A stretch of 64,000 nt of DNA from Flavobacteriales bacterium (lineage in GTDB: Bacteria; Bacteroidota; Bacteroidia; UBA10329). The notes under the pieces are model-generated. The model did not search any database, was not told the DNA's origin, and saw only the letters and a program-made list of their open reading frames with translations. The DNA is taken from NCBI GenBank assembly GCA_021739695.1, contig JAIPBM010000003.1, forward strand, positions 124,001 through 188,000, read 5' to 3'. This document shows positions 53,660-61,555 of this stretch, one piece after another (position 1 is the first letter of the stretch; each line of letters opens with the position of its first letter). Made by a program: the position numbers and the translations under genes.

Positions 53660-54742
53660 TTACGCTTCAATCAACGCATAATCGGTATAACCTTTCTCTC
53701 CCGGTGTATAGAACGTAGAAAAATCAGGTGCGGTCAATTCGATGCCTTCTTTCATTTTGGTGACCAGATCAGGATTGCCAATGAATGGACGACCGAATGC
53801 CGCCAATTCGCCATTTCCAGCCTGAAGCGCTGCTTCGGCAGCATCTTTATCCAAACCACCGCTGACAATGATCGTTCCTGCAAAACCACTGGCAATTGCC
53901 GCTTTCACATCATCTCCCACTTGCGGAGCACCCATAGAAGAATGATCTACGATATGAACGTAAACGATACCAGTCTTCTTCAATTGAGCAGCCAATTGCG
54001 CGTACTGTTCCTTCACTTCCGGAAATGGTGCTAATCCGTTGAATGCTCCGTTTGGGGAAAGACGGATACCAACTCTATCACCACCAATGGCGGTCACAAC
54101 ACGTTTAGCCACTTCCACCGCAAATCGGTTACGGTTTTCAATTGAACCACCCCATTCGTCTGTTCTTAGGTTAGTAGTTGGATGAAGGAATTGCTCAATC
54201 AAGTATCCATTGGCTGCATGCAATTCAACTCCATCAAAACCTGCGGCAATCGCATTCTTTGAAGCTGTGACGTATTCTTCAATAGCGGCTTCAATATCTG
54301 CCGCAGTCATCGCTTCAGGCTCAGGAAAATCCTGCATTCCGTTGGCATCCGTGTACATCTGCTCTTCCAGTCGTACGGCTGAAGGTGCCACAACCCTTGC
54401 TCCTTCCGGCATGTTATCTGGATGCGAAACACGTCCTGTGTGCATCAATTGCATGAAGATCTTTCCGCCTTTGGCGTGAACCGTATCTGCAACAAGTTTC
54501 CAACATTCCGTTTGTGCTGCGCTAAATGCACCTGGAATACGAGCATAGCCCAATCCGTTGGCAGATGGTGCTACTCCTTCGGTGATGATCAATCCTGCTT
54601 CGGCACGCTGACCGTAATATTCGGCCATCAATTCGTTTGGGATGTTTCCGATGGCGCGGCTACGGGTCATTGGTGCCATTACCACACGGTTATTCAAAGT
54701 GATCGGTCCCAACTTAAATTGGGTAAAAAGTTTTTCAGACAT
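53660..54742 (-). CDS. old yellow enzyme-type NADH:flavin oxidoreductase
   Basis: A 360-residue TIM-barrel flavoprotein (OYE/NemA/xenobiotic reductase type) that reduces activated alkenes using NAD(P)H. ATG 54742 (MSEKLFTQFKLGPITLNNRV) is the family start. Flavin and active-site motifs: MAPMTRSRA, QLMHTGRVSHP, FDGVELHAANGYLIEQFLHP (in part, ELHAANGYLI), RLSPNG and FGRPFIGNPDLV. The His-Ala-Ala-Asn order is that of the classical OYE group. No regulator gene is beside it, but its control region has two strong palindromes. Confidence 0.94.
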   Translation of the reverse strand: MSEKLFTQFKLGPITLNNRVVMAPMTRSRAIGNIPNELMAEYYGQRAEAGLIITEGVAPSANGLGYARIPGAFSAAQTECWKLVADTVHAKGGKIFMQLMHTGRVSHPDNMPEGARVVAPSAVRLEEQMYTDANGMQDFPEPEAMTAADIEAAIEEYVTASKNAIAAGFDGVELHAANGYLIEQFLHPTTNLRTDEWGGSIENRNRFAVEVAKRVVTAIGGDRVGIRLSPNGAFNGLAPFPEVKEQYAQLAAQLKKTGIVYVHIVDHSSMGAPQVGDDVKAAIASGFAGTIIVSGGLDKDAAEAALQAGNGELAAFGRPFIGNPDLVTKMKEGIELTAPDFSTFYTPGEKGYTDYALIEA

Positions 54743-54763
54743 AATTTTTAGGGTTAATGAGTA

Positions 54764-54785
54764 TTTCAATGTTCAAACATTGAAA
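54764..54785. promoter_or_regulatory. operator-like perfect inverted repeat upstream of OYE
   Basis: Two 10-base arms, TTTCAATGTT and AACATTGAAA, with a 2-base spacer, 22 bases upstream of the OYE start codon. It is a plausible TetR- or MarR-type operator. Confidence 0.6.
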
Positions 54786-54812
54786 TTAATGGAATGTTTC
54801 ACTCCTTCTCAA

Positions 54813-54826
54813 CATTTCATGAAATG
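54813..54826. promoter_or_regulatory. second palindrome in the OYE/pntAA control region
   Basis: CATTTCATGAAATG, a perfect 14-base palindrome centred 71 bases above the OYE start and 105 bases before the pntAA start. Confidence 0.5.
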
Positions 54827-54888
54827 ACAGCTTCTTGACAGCAATGAAACTATCTATCACAGTATTCACAACCTTTGGACGAAACGCA

Positions 54889-54896
54889 TACATTTG
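54889..54896 (+). promoter_or_regulatory. Bacteroidota -7 promoter box of the pnt operon
   Basis: TACATTTG, exact TAnnTTTG, 28 bases before the TTG start of the transhydrogenase alpha gene. A -33 TTG is not clear. Confidence 0.5.
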
Positions 54897-54924
54897 AAAT
54901 GCCTTAACACAAACACCACACGTT

Positions 54925-56055
54925 TTGAAAATAGGAGTACCAAAAGAAACACAAGCGCGCGAAACCAGAGTGGCCATTACCCCTACCATCGCGAAACAAC
55001 TGAAAGCCAAAGGATTTGAGATCATCGTAGAGAGCGGAGCGGGCGAAAGTTCCTTCTTCTCGGATGGGGATTATACACAGGCCGGGGCAGTTATCGGTGC
55101 CAAGGCCAATGCCTTTGAATGCGATATCGTAGCTAAGATCAATCCACCGACAGTGGAGGAAGCGCAAAAACTGAAAGCGGGATCAACCCTGATCTCATTG
55201 CTGTTTGCAGCTACCAACCCAGAAGTGGTGAAAGCATTGGCCGAAGCGGGCGTGAATGCTTTCTCAATGGATGCCATTCCGCGCACATCACTGGCACAAA
55301 GCATGGACGTTCTGAGTTCACAGGCCAACTTGGCGGGCTACAAAGCGGTGTTGCTTGGCGGTGCTGAAATGGGTAAGATATTCCCGATGTTGATGACCTC
55401 CGCTGGAACCATCAAACCTTCTACCGTTGTCATTTTTGGAGCTGGCGTAGCAGGATTGCAAGCTATTGCCACGGCAAAAAGGCTTGGAGCAAACGTCTGG
55501 GTTTCGGATATCCGTCCAGAGACGAAAGAACAGGTGCAATCGCTTGGTGGAAAGTTCATTGAAGTGGAAGGAGACGAGAGCGTGGACATGAAAGGCGGTT
55601 ACGTGACCAACGTTTCGCCAGAGTTCTTGAAGAAGCAACAAGAAGTTGTAACGGCAAAAGTTGCCGAAGCCGATCTGGTCATCACCACCGCTCTTATCCC
55701 AGGTAGAAAAGCGCCTCTGTTGATAACCGATGAGATGCTTGCCAAGATGAAACCGGGAGCCGTTATCGTTGATATGGCCGTATCGCAAGGCGGAAACGTC
55801 AGCGCCAGTAAACTGAACGAAACGGTTCGGGTTGGTGGCGTCACCATCCTTGGAGAAGGAAACCTCCCTGCTACGCTGCCGATGAATGCCAGCGAGCTCT
55901 TCGCCAAGAACGTTTCGAACTTCCTGCTTCATCTTACCACGGAAAATCAGTTCAATTGGAACATGGAAGACGAGATCACCGCTGGTTCGCTCATTATCCG
56001 CGATGGCAAACTGGTGCACCTTTCTGTGTTGCCGAAAGAAACAGCTAGCGCTTAA
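54925..56055 (+). CDS. pntAA: NAD(P) transhydrogenase subunit alpha part 1
   Basis: A 376-residue NAD(H)-binding domain I subunit of proton-translocating transhydrogenase. The N-terminus MKIGVPKETQARETRVAITP and the nucleotide loop VVIFGAGVAGLQAIATAKRL match; RPETKEQVQSLGGKF and EGNLPATLPM are conserved. The start is TTG, because the family N-terminus begins at that codon and no ATG is near. With pntAB and pntB it forms the split, three-gene version in which the alpha subunit is divided. It couples proton entry to NADPH formation. Confidence 0.93.
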   Translation: MKIGVPKETQARETRVAITPTIAKQLKAKGFEIIVESGAGESSFFSDGDYTQAGAVIGAKANAFECDIVAKINPPTVEEAQKLKAGSTLISLLFAATNPEVVKALAEAGVNAFSMDAIPRTSLAQSMDVLSSQANLAGYKAVLLGGAEMGKIFPMLMTSAGTIKPSTVVIFGAGVAGLQAIATAKRLGANVWVSDIRPETKEQVQSLGGKFIEVEGDESVDMKGGYVTNVSPEFLKKQQEVVTAKVAEADLVITTALIPGRKAPLLITDEMLAKMKPGAVIVDMAVSQGGNVSASKLNETVRVGGVTILGEGNLPATLPMNASELFAKNVSNFLLHLTTENQFNWNMEDEITAGSLIIRDGKLVHLSVLPKETASA

Positions 56056-56111
56056 TGTTTATTATCCATAAATCCCCCGTCACAAAACGTTCCGCAAGCT
56101 CCACTTTTGTG

Positions 56112-56190
56112 CCACCCCCTTTTGAAGGGGGACTGAGCTCCGTCCTCCTTTGTAAAGGAGGTGCCGAGGAACGAGGCGGAGGATTTTTTT
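56112..56190. repeat. pair of GC-rich hairpins between pntAA and pntAB
   Basis: Two perfect hairpins in a row, CCCCCTT/AAGGGGG (56115-56131) and CCTCCTTT/AAAGGAGG (56144-56161), then a run of seven T near 56184-56190. The composition differs from the neighbouring genes. It resembles the dispersed intergenic hairpin repeats known in many flavobacterial genomes, and would tend to interrupt transcription between the first and later pnt genes. Confidence 0.65.
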
Positions 56191-56244
56191 CAATCACTCA
56201 TCAACAATAACTAACTCCTAATACCTAACAGCTAAAACCCAACC

Positions 56245-56565
56245 ATGGAACCAATCTTAGCATTTGCCTACGAGCACATGGACATGATCTACATCGTCAT
56301 CCTGTCCATCATTCTCGGAATTGAAGTCATTGAAAGCGTACCCACCGTACTGCACACGCCTCTGATGAGCGGTGCCAACGCCATCCACGGGGTTGTTGTG
56401 GTGGGCGCCATCATTGTGATGGGAACCGCATCGCCCGACAACTACGTAGCGCTCATTCTCGGTTTTCTGGCCGTCATTCTCGGCACGGTGAACGTGGTGG
56501 GAGGATTTGTGGTCACCGACCGCATGTTAGAGATGTTCAAGAAGAAACCAGCTAAAAAAGACTAA
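56245..56565 (+). CDS. pntAB: NAD(P) transhydrogenase subunit alpha part 2
   Basis: A 106-residue membrane subunit with three hydrophobic helices; LHTPLMSGANAIHGVVVVGA is the conserved domain II element. It carries part of the proton channel. Start at ATG 56245, 4 bases before pntB on the other side; both lie downstream of the hairpin pair. Confidence 0.92.
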   Translation: MEPILAFAYEHMDMIYIVILSIILGIEVIESVPTVLHTPLMSGANAIHGVVVVGAIIVMGTASPDNYVALILGFLAVILGTVNVVGGFVVTDRMLEMFKKKPAKKD

Positions 56566-56568
56566 GCA

Positions 56569-57984
56569 ATGGGAGCCTATATTTTAGAGATAGCGTACCT
56601 GATCGCATCGGTACTTTACATTTTCGGATTGAAAATGATGAGCGACCCGAAGACCGCCCGTAAGGGAAATCTTTGGGCAGCTGCGGGTATGACCGTAGCG
56701 GTTGCTGCCACCATCGTGCTTTATACAGATCATGAAGGAAGGCACCTACACAACCTTCCGTGGATCATTGCTGGAATTGCCATTGGTTCGGTGCTCGGCT
56801 ACGTGATGGCCAAGCGCGTGCAGATGACCGATATGCCGCAGATGGTTTCGCTCTTCAACGGCATGGGTGGTGCTTGTGCCGCCATTATCGGACTCATTGA
56901 GTTTCCGCATTATGCGCACGACCCGAATGCTTCCATGCTTACTCTTCTCACGATTTATGCAGGATTGGTCATCGGTTCCACCTCGTTTGCAGGTAGTATG
57001 ATTGCCTTCCTGAAGCTGAATGGCAACCTGAACAAGGACATCCGACTGCCTTTCTATAACGTGATGAACACAGGGCTCATCATAGCTGCGGTTGGTCTCA
57101 CCATCTGCTTGGCAGGAGGACACATTGGCGCTGAAAACGTTGACATGTGGGTCTACATCCTTCTTGGTCTGAGTTTGGCCTATGGCGTGCTCTTCGTACT
57201 GCCAATTGGTGGGGCGGATATGCCCGTGGTTATCTCCCTTTTGAACTCCTTTACGGGAATGGCGGCTGCTTTTGGTGGCTTCCTCTATGGCAACATGGCC
57301 ATGCTGACGGGCGGTATTCTCGTTGGTTCGGCAGGAACGATTTTGACGGTGGTGATGTGCAACGCCATGAACCGTTCGCTTTCGGCTGTCATCTTTGGTG
57401 CTTTCGGTACAGGAGGCGGAGCAGCCGCAGCTGCTGGCGATGGCGTTCAGAAATCGTACAAGCAAACGAGCCCAAGCGACTTGGCGGTGTTGCTCAATTA
57501 CTCTTCTAAGGTGATCATTGTTCCTGGGTATGGTTTGGCCGTGGCGCAAGCGCAGCACGTGGTGCATGAGTTGGAAAGCATCCTTGCCAGCCGTGGTGTG
57601 GAAGTGAAATACGCCATTCACCCTGTGGCGGGACGTATGCCCGGACACATGAACGTGCTGCTGGCAGAAAGCAACGTGGAATACGACAAACTGGTGGAGA
57701 TGGAAGACATCAACCCTGAGTTCTCTACCTGCGATGTGGTGCTGGTGCTGGGTGCCAACGATGTGGTGAACCCTGCCGCCAAGGAAGACCCCTCCTCGCC
57801 TATCTACGGCATGCCAATTCTATCTGTGGAAGATGCCAAGCACACGGTCATCAACAAGCGCTCCATGAGCGTGGGCTACGCGGGCATTGACAACGACCTC
57901 TTTTACCGTGATAAGAGCAGCATGCTCTTTGGCGATGCCAAGAAGGTGCTCACGGAGTTGGTGAGTGAGTTGAAGGCGCTTTAG
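56569..57984 (+). CDS. pntB: NAD(P) transhydrogenase subunit beta
   Basis: A 471-residue protein with nine membrane helices (about 1-260) and a soluble NADP(H)-binding domain III at the end. Key segments: MPQMVSLFNGMGGACAA, GADMPVVISLLNSFTGMAAA, VIIVPGYGLAVAQAQH (NADP loop), HPVAGRMPGHMNVLLAE, VLGANDVVNPAA and VGYAGIDNDLFY. It is 3 bases after pntAB, so the two are coupled. Confidence 0.95.
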   Translation: MGAYILEIAYLIASVLYIFGLKMMSDPKTARKGNLWAAAGMTVAVAATIVLYTDHEGRHLHNLPWIIAGIAIGSVLGYVMAKRVQMTDMPQMVSLFNGMGGACAAIIGLIEFPHYAHDPNASMLTLLTIYAGLVIGSTSFAGSMIAFLKLNGNLNKDIRLPFYNVMNTGLIIAAVGLTICLAGGHIGAENVDMWVYILLGLSLAYGVLFVLPIGGADMPVVISLLNSFTGMAAAFGGFLYGNMAMLTGGILVGSAGTILTVVMCNAMNRSLSAVIFGAFGTGGGAAAAAGDGVQKSYKQTSPSDLAVLLNYSSKVIIVPGYGLAVAQAQHVVHELESILASRGVEVKYAIHPVAGRMPGHMNVLLAESNVEYDKLVEMEDINPEFSTCDVVLVLGANDVVNPAAKEDPSSPIYGMPILSVEDAKHTVINKRSMSVGYAGIDNDLFYRDKSSMLFGDAKKVLTELVSELKAL

Positions 57985-57996
57985 AAAAAGAATATT

Positions 57997-58509
57997 ATGG
58001 TCTTAAAAATACTTGCCATTACTCTAAGTTCTGCAATACTGATTGTAAGCAACTGCTTAGGTCAAGAGGAGTTTTACGATCAAAAATTCAATAAAGTTGA
58101 TGCCAAGAATATTTTTTACTTCAAAAAGGCTATCGGATATGAAGATGCCGGAATAGATACCTATTCGATTGGAGACGAAATAGTTATGGAATTTTTAGAC
58201 CCAGTGACTGGAGCATTCTTAGGAGTTTTTGCCGATACTTCGAAAATCAACTTATCTGAATTACACTATCTCAAAAACGACAGTAAGATGAGAAGATTGT
58301 TATCAAAGTATTCAAGCCCTATTGCAATTCGTATTTATGAAGGAAAAGTATTCATTGGCATGTCAAAAGACGAAGCCGAAGAAAGTTGGGGAAAGCCTAA
58401 TGACATCAATCGTACAATAACGGAGAACCTAGTTTCAGAGCAATGGGTCTATCCCAATGGACAGTACCTATATTTTGAGAATGGAGTACTTACCGCAATT
58501 CAAGATTAA
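57997..58509 (+). CDS. small secreted BamE/SmpA-like protein
   Basis: A 170-residue protein with signal peptide MVLKILAITLSSAILIVSNC (the Cys followed by LGQ is a possible lipobox) and a mature domain whose end resembles the BamE/SmpA/OmlA fold (GMSKDEAEESWGKPNDINR, SEQWVYPNGQYLYFENG). Its base composition is more A+T-rich than the pnt genes and marks the start of the accessory stretch. The next gene (DUF4238) reads in the same frame past this stop. Confidence 0.6.
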   Translation: MVLKILAITLSSAILIVSNCLGQEEFYDQKFNKVDAKNIFYFKKAIGYEDAGIDTYSIGDEIVMEFLDPVTGAFLGVFADTSKINLSELHYLKNDSKMRRLLSKYSSPIAIRIYEGKVFIGMSKDEAEESWGKPNDINRTITENLVSEQWVYPNGQYLYFENGVLTAIQD

Positions 58510-58542
58510 AACAGTCCTAAACGATATTCAAAAACTTCTGTC

Positions 58543-59430
58543 ATAGCCTCCAATAAGAAACAACATATTGTACCAAAAACTTACCTCAAGCATTGGAAGG
58601 CAGCTGATAGGAATAGTGAAGTGTACGGAATAAATTTCGGAGACAAATACAAGAAGCTTGTAAGGCCTTTTGGCTTGGAAGACCAAGTCTTTAAGAGGAC
58701 GAATTATTATGACAATAATTATTCCAAGTATCCGAAATTTATTGAGATTGACATACTGAGTCGGGAAGTAGAACCTTATTACGATAAAATCATGTCAGTA
58801 GTGGGCTCTCATGAACCACTTACAGAAGACCTCCTTCAGACTATCGCATTATGGATACTTTTCTCCGACTTGAGAAAACCTAGTTATCGAAACGATGCTC
58901 AGAGAATCTCAGAATTTACGTTGAAAACTATTTCCTTCCAGAGATACGGATCCAGAACGCAAGAACTTGATAAAACGATAGAATCGGTTTCTGTTCAAAT
59001 GGGTAAAAAATCTCAACTCTACGGACTATCCAATCCTAAGATGCTTAAGAATTTGATGGATTTGTTCCTTCGAATTCTTTGTACAAAGCGATGGCGTTTT
59101 CTAAAAGCAGTAGAAGGTTTCACATTTTGGACAAATGATAGTCCTGGATTTTCAGTTAACACAAATCCCCTAACAAACACAAAAACACCATATTTTGATT
59201 GTTTAGAGATGAATAAAAACTCAATTAATTACTATCCATTATCTCCCTATTTATGTTTAGAAATAAGCCCATATCCCGAATCAGGCGAAGAGGGCAACTT
59301 GGGTGCTTACGGTTATTCTCAAGCAAACCTCGAATTGATGAACTTCATTAATGACGGAGTGGTCGCGACACACAATCAGATGGTAATTGCCAATAACAAG
59401 GAGGAGCTTGAAAAGCACATTAAGTGGTAA
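58543..59430 (+). CDS. DUF4238 protein, start codon not canonical
   Basis: Up to 295 residues. The conserved DUF4238 start QHIVPKTYLKHW lies before the first GTG (58621), so the true N-terminus is upstream. The only codon at the right place is ATA at 58543, which would give a natural ASNKKQHIVPKTYL; an in-frame TAA (the end of the preceding gene) lies at 58507. The body matches the family (ETIALWILFSDLRKP-like helical part, FWTNDSPGFSVNT and PLSPYLCLEISPYP). The gene is A+T-rich and hints at transfer. It may be a working gene with a rare start or a decaying one. Confidence 0.6.
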   Translation: MASNKKQHIVPKTYLKHWKAADRNSEVYGINFGDKYKKLVRPFGLEDQVFKRTNYYDNNYSKYPKFIEIDILSREVEPYYDKIMSVVGSHEPLTEDLLQTIALWILFSDLRKPSYRNDAQRISEFTLKTISFQRYGSRTQELDKTIESVSVQMGKKSQLYGLSNPKMLKNLMDLFLRILCTKRWRFLKAVEGFTFWTNDSPGFSVNTNPLTNTKTPYFDCLEMNKNSINYYPLSPYLCLEISPYPESGEEGNLGAYGYSQANLELMNFINDGVVATHNQMVIANNKEELEKHIKW

Positions 59431-59476
59431 ATCCTCGCTGGCGCAAGTTTGCAACTTGTACCTCCAACCCCACCCC

Positions 59477-59540
59477 TTTCTTAGCTACTGAAAAGCGTTC
59501 TTAGCCAAGACCTAAGAGGTTTTGAAAATCTTGAAGGTCT
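59477..59540 (+). repeat. dispersed hairpin repeat, copy 1
   Basis: Contains TTCTTAGC, ACTGAAAAGCG, TTCTTAGCCAAGACCTAAGA and then an imperfect inverted repeat around GGTTTTGAAAATC with AGGTCT at the end. It follows the DUF4238 gene and is preceded by GTTTGCAAC, also seen before copy 2. Confidence 0.65.
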
Positions 59541-59641
59541 ATTCTTCACGTATGTCTGCAAATTAGTCTATATTCAGAATCAGGGTAGCAAGGAATTTGA
59601 TGGTATACATTAAAAAACTAACTTTTAATTTCAATTAATAA

Positions 59642-59953
59642 ATGATCAATAACACTAGGCTTACAAGTTCATTGATTCCAAATGCATTTTTTGCTGCATT
59701 AATTATCCTTTTTTGCTCATGCAATAATGAAGAATCAATAAGATGCTGTCGAAACACGTACGTAGAAAATGGTGAAATCGGTGCTCTAAACCTAACGTCA
59801 CCTATTTGTGATACGAACTACTTGGAAGTAGTTAACGGTGTGAATTTGTTGTATGGCGATTCAGCCCCATGGTTGCATGTAGATACTTGGAACGAGTTCG
59901 TGGAATTAGTCAATGATAACCAACTTGGGTTGGAATGGGTTTGTGATGAATAG
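59642..59953 (+). CDS. hypothetical small lipoprotein
   Basis: A 103-residue protein with a hydrophobic N-terminal helix and a Cys in LILFCSCNNEE that could be a lipobox. The mature part has four further cysteines (RCCRN, ICDTN, WVCDE). No known family. It begins at ATG 59642 and is followed by the second repeat copy. The flanking 59431-59641 and 59954-60020 stretches hold no gene. Confidence 0.5.
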   Translation: MINNTRLTSSLIPNAFFAALIILFCSCNNEESIRCCRNTYVENGEIGALNLTSPICDTNYLEVVNGVNLLYGDSAPWLHVDTWNEFVELVNDNQLGLEWVCDE

Positions 59954-60020
59954 TTAATTCACGCTAACATATGTTTGCAACCTGCGCTCACAACTCATCC
60001 TTCCGCGCCAACACCCTACC

Positions 60021-60087
60021 TATTTCCTAGCCACTGAAATGCGTTCTTAGCCAAGTCCTACGAGGTTTTTAGAAACCTCGTAGGTCT
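60021..60087 (+). repeat. dispersed hairpin repeat, copy 2 (most complete)
   Basis: Same order as copy 1, TTCCTAGCCACTGAAATGCG, TTCTTAGCCAAGTCC, then a perfect 12-bp inverted repeat (CCTACGAGGTTT at 60057-60068 and AAACCTCGTAGG at 60073-60084) and TCT. It directly precedes array 1. Confidence 0.75.
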
Positions 60088-60171
60088 GAGCATTGCGGCT
60101 GTTTCGCTGATGGATTTGAGCACAAACCCATTTTAATATTGGAGCAAAAGGCACTTTTTTGCCGTTTCCAT

Positions 60172-60402
60172 AGCTCTTTCTGTCATCGGAAGAGCTCTTT
60201 TCATCATCGGAAGAGCTATGGCAACCATTTCCTTAGCTCTTTTTGTCGTTGGAAGAGCTATGGCAGTCATTTCCTTAGCTCTTTCTGTCAGTGGAAGAGC
60301 TATGGAAACCATTTCCTTAGCTCTTTTTGTCAGTGGAAGAGCTATGGCAGCCATTTCCTTAGCTCTTTCCCTCTCTTCCTTAGCTCTTTCGGTCACGTGG
60401 AA
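60172..60402. repeat. 21-bp phased AGCT array 1 (11 units)
   Basis: AGCT occurs at 60172, 60193, 60214, 60235, 60256, 60277, 60298, 60319, 60340, 60361 and 60382: eleven copies at exactly 21-bp steps. Alternate units are inverted versions of one another (CCTTAGCTCTTT against GAAGAGCTATGG), so neighbouring units can form hairpins with about 10 of 11 pairs. A minus-strand reading frame runs through it with a 14-residue period (RAKEMVAIALPLTE-like); differences between units are not mostly synonymous, so I treat it as non-coding. Confidence 0.9.
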
Positions 60403-60410
60403 AAACGGTT

Positions 60411-60474
60411 TTTCTTAGCTGTTGAAATCAGTTCTTAGCCAAAACCTTCAAGGTTTTGAAATGCTCGTAGGTCT
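60411..60474 (+). repeat. dispersed hairpin repeat, copy 3
   Basis: TTCTTAGCTGTTGAAATCAG, TTCTTAGCCAAAACCTTCAA, then GGTTTTGAAATG, CTCGTAGGTCTGAC. It separates array 1 from array 2. Confidence 0.7.
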
Positions 60475-60483
60475 GACTGCCGA

Positions 60484-60505
60484 CACAGTTTATTGAACAG
60501 ACTCC
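60484..60505. repeat. 22-base copy of the hydrolase gene's 3' end
   Basis: Identical at 21 of 22 bases to 61550-61571, which covers the stop and last codons of the alpha/beta hydrolase. It sits between dispersed repeat copy 3 and array 2, while the original sits beside copy 4. Confidence 0.6.
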
Positions 60506-60522
60506 TGTTTGGCGATTTCCTA

Positions 60523-60743
60523 AGCTTGTTCTGTGTCTTCCTAAGCTATGGCAGCCTTTGGCATAGCTTGGGCAAAGGTTTTCTAAGCTATGGCGGTCTC
60601 TTCCTAAGCTATGGCAGCCTTCGGCATAGCTTGGGCAAAGGTTTACTAAGCTTGTTTTGTGTCTTCCTAAGCTATGGCAGCCTTTGGCATAGCTTGGGCA
60701 GAGGTTTCCTAAGCTTGTTTTGTGTCTTCCTAAGCTTATTCGC
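60523..60743. repeat. 21-bp phased AGCT array 2 (11 units)
   Basis: AGCT occurs at 60523, 60544, 60565, 60586, 60607, 60628, 60649, 60670, 60691, 60712 and 60733: eleven copies at exactly 21-bp steps, the same number and step as array 1 but with different spacer sequence (CTATGGCAGCCTTTGGCAT, TTGGGCAAAGGTTT and TTGTTTTGTGTCTTCCTA types). Adjacent units often pair as AAGCTATG...CATAGCTT. The plus frame has a 7-residue period (FLSLFCV, FLSYGSL) and no recognisable protein. The stretch 60744-61015 shows no gene. Confidence 0.9.
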
Positions 60744-61015
60744 TCAGAAACGGAAACGCCTTTTTCTTGAATGTGTCAAACTATTTCAAGGAAGGGACAA
60801 AGAGATTAAAGGGATATACTAGGTTTAAAAAACAGGGGTGTCCTAAAAGACCTGGCAATTTCCCATTTGACTTCTCTCAGAACAGGCCGTTCAGAATGAC
60901 AGCTGGGTAGTGCTAAGAGTGAAAGGATCGTTGCTCCAGCAAATACGCTGTTTCACGTAGCCACCACGAATAGGGCGAAGTAATTTGGCGGCCCATAATT
61001 CTAACCGTACTCTAC

Positions 61016-61477
61016 ATGAAATTCAAGTATCTTTCTTTTGTTTCCCTTGCATTGCTCGCATCCTGCGATGATTTTACCAAGCCCCATGAAGCGGCATTCA
61101 CTGCCAACGGCACTGGCTATACCTGTGGCGAAGATGATGTATCTGCCAGTTATTACAACACCACCGAAAATCATTTGCAAGTGGTTGCTTATGCGAATGG
61201 GTCTGAAAAACATTCGCTGGCCATTGTAGTGGATCTGGATAGGGTTAAGGAAGTGGTGGCCTTAGACTCGGCACAGGAAGGATGCTATTTCCTTTGGGCC
61301 AATTCGTCTATTTACTACACGGTGGTGTCTGGTCAATGGGAAATAACCGAATATGAAGAAGGCAATCCTGCTTCGCGCCACACGGAAGGGAATTTTGAAT
61401 TTATTGCAGTTAACCCATACGATAGTGCAGATACGGTGCGAGTAACCAATGGGTCATTCTACGTCAACAATTACTAG
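61016..61477 (+). CDS. hypothetical lipoprotein
   Basis: A 153-residue protein with lipobox LLASC after MKFKYLSFVSLA, then a beta-rich domain (FTANGTGYTCGEDDVSASYY, EGCYFLWANSSIYYTVVSG, NGSFYVNNY). The pattern of starting AAFTANGTGYTC resembles a Bacteroidota outer-membrane lipoprotein family with DUF-type beta-sandwich; I am not sure of the name. It has a weak -7-like TAATTTGG in its leader. Repeat copy 4 follows. Confidence 0.6.
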   Translation: MKFKYLSFVSLALLASCDDFTKPHEAAFTANGTGYTCGEDDVSASYYNTTENHLQVVAYANGSEKHSLAIVVDLDRVKEVVALDSAQEGCYFLWANSSIYYTVVSGQWEITEYEEGNPASRHTEGNFEFIAVNPYDSADTVRVTNGSFYVNNY

Positions 61478-61490
61478 TTGGGCCACTACG

Positions 61491-61548
61491 ATCTTTAACT
61501 GCTGAAATACGTTCTTAGGCCAGACCTTCAAGGAAAAACCTTGAACTG
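61491..61548 (+). repeat. dispersed hairpin repeat, copy 4
   Basis: TTTAACTGCTGAAATACG, TTCTTAGGCCAGACC, then TTCAAGGAAAAACCTTGAA, an intact inverted repeat, next to the 3' end of the hydrolase gene. Confidence 0.65.
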
Positions 61549-61555
61549 TCACAGT

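Noticed and set aside
56746-57648. Minus-strand 300-residue frame opposite pntB
   Set aside because: His- and Arg-rich shadow of a well supported gene.
60133-60396. Minus-strand frame with a 14-residue RAKEMVAIALP repeat as a protein
   Set aside because: The period follows from the 21-bp array, frames are open on both strands, and changes between units alter residues rather than being mostly silent.
60172-60743. Arrays as CRISPR
   Set aside because: The 21-base unit has no 25-40 base repeat with unique spacers, no cas genes are present, and the repeated word is only 4 to 6 bases.
60493-60822. Plus-strand 109-residue frame through array 2
   Set aside because: Same reason: 21-bp units keep a frame open by chance, and no signal or domain is seen.
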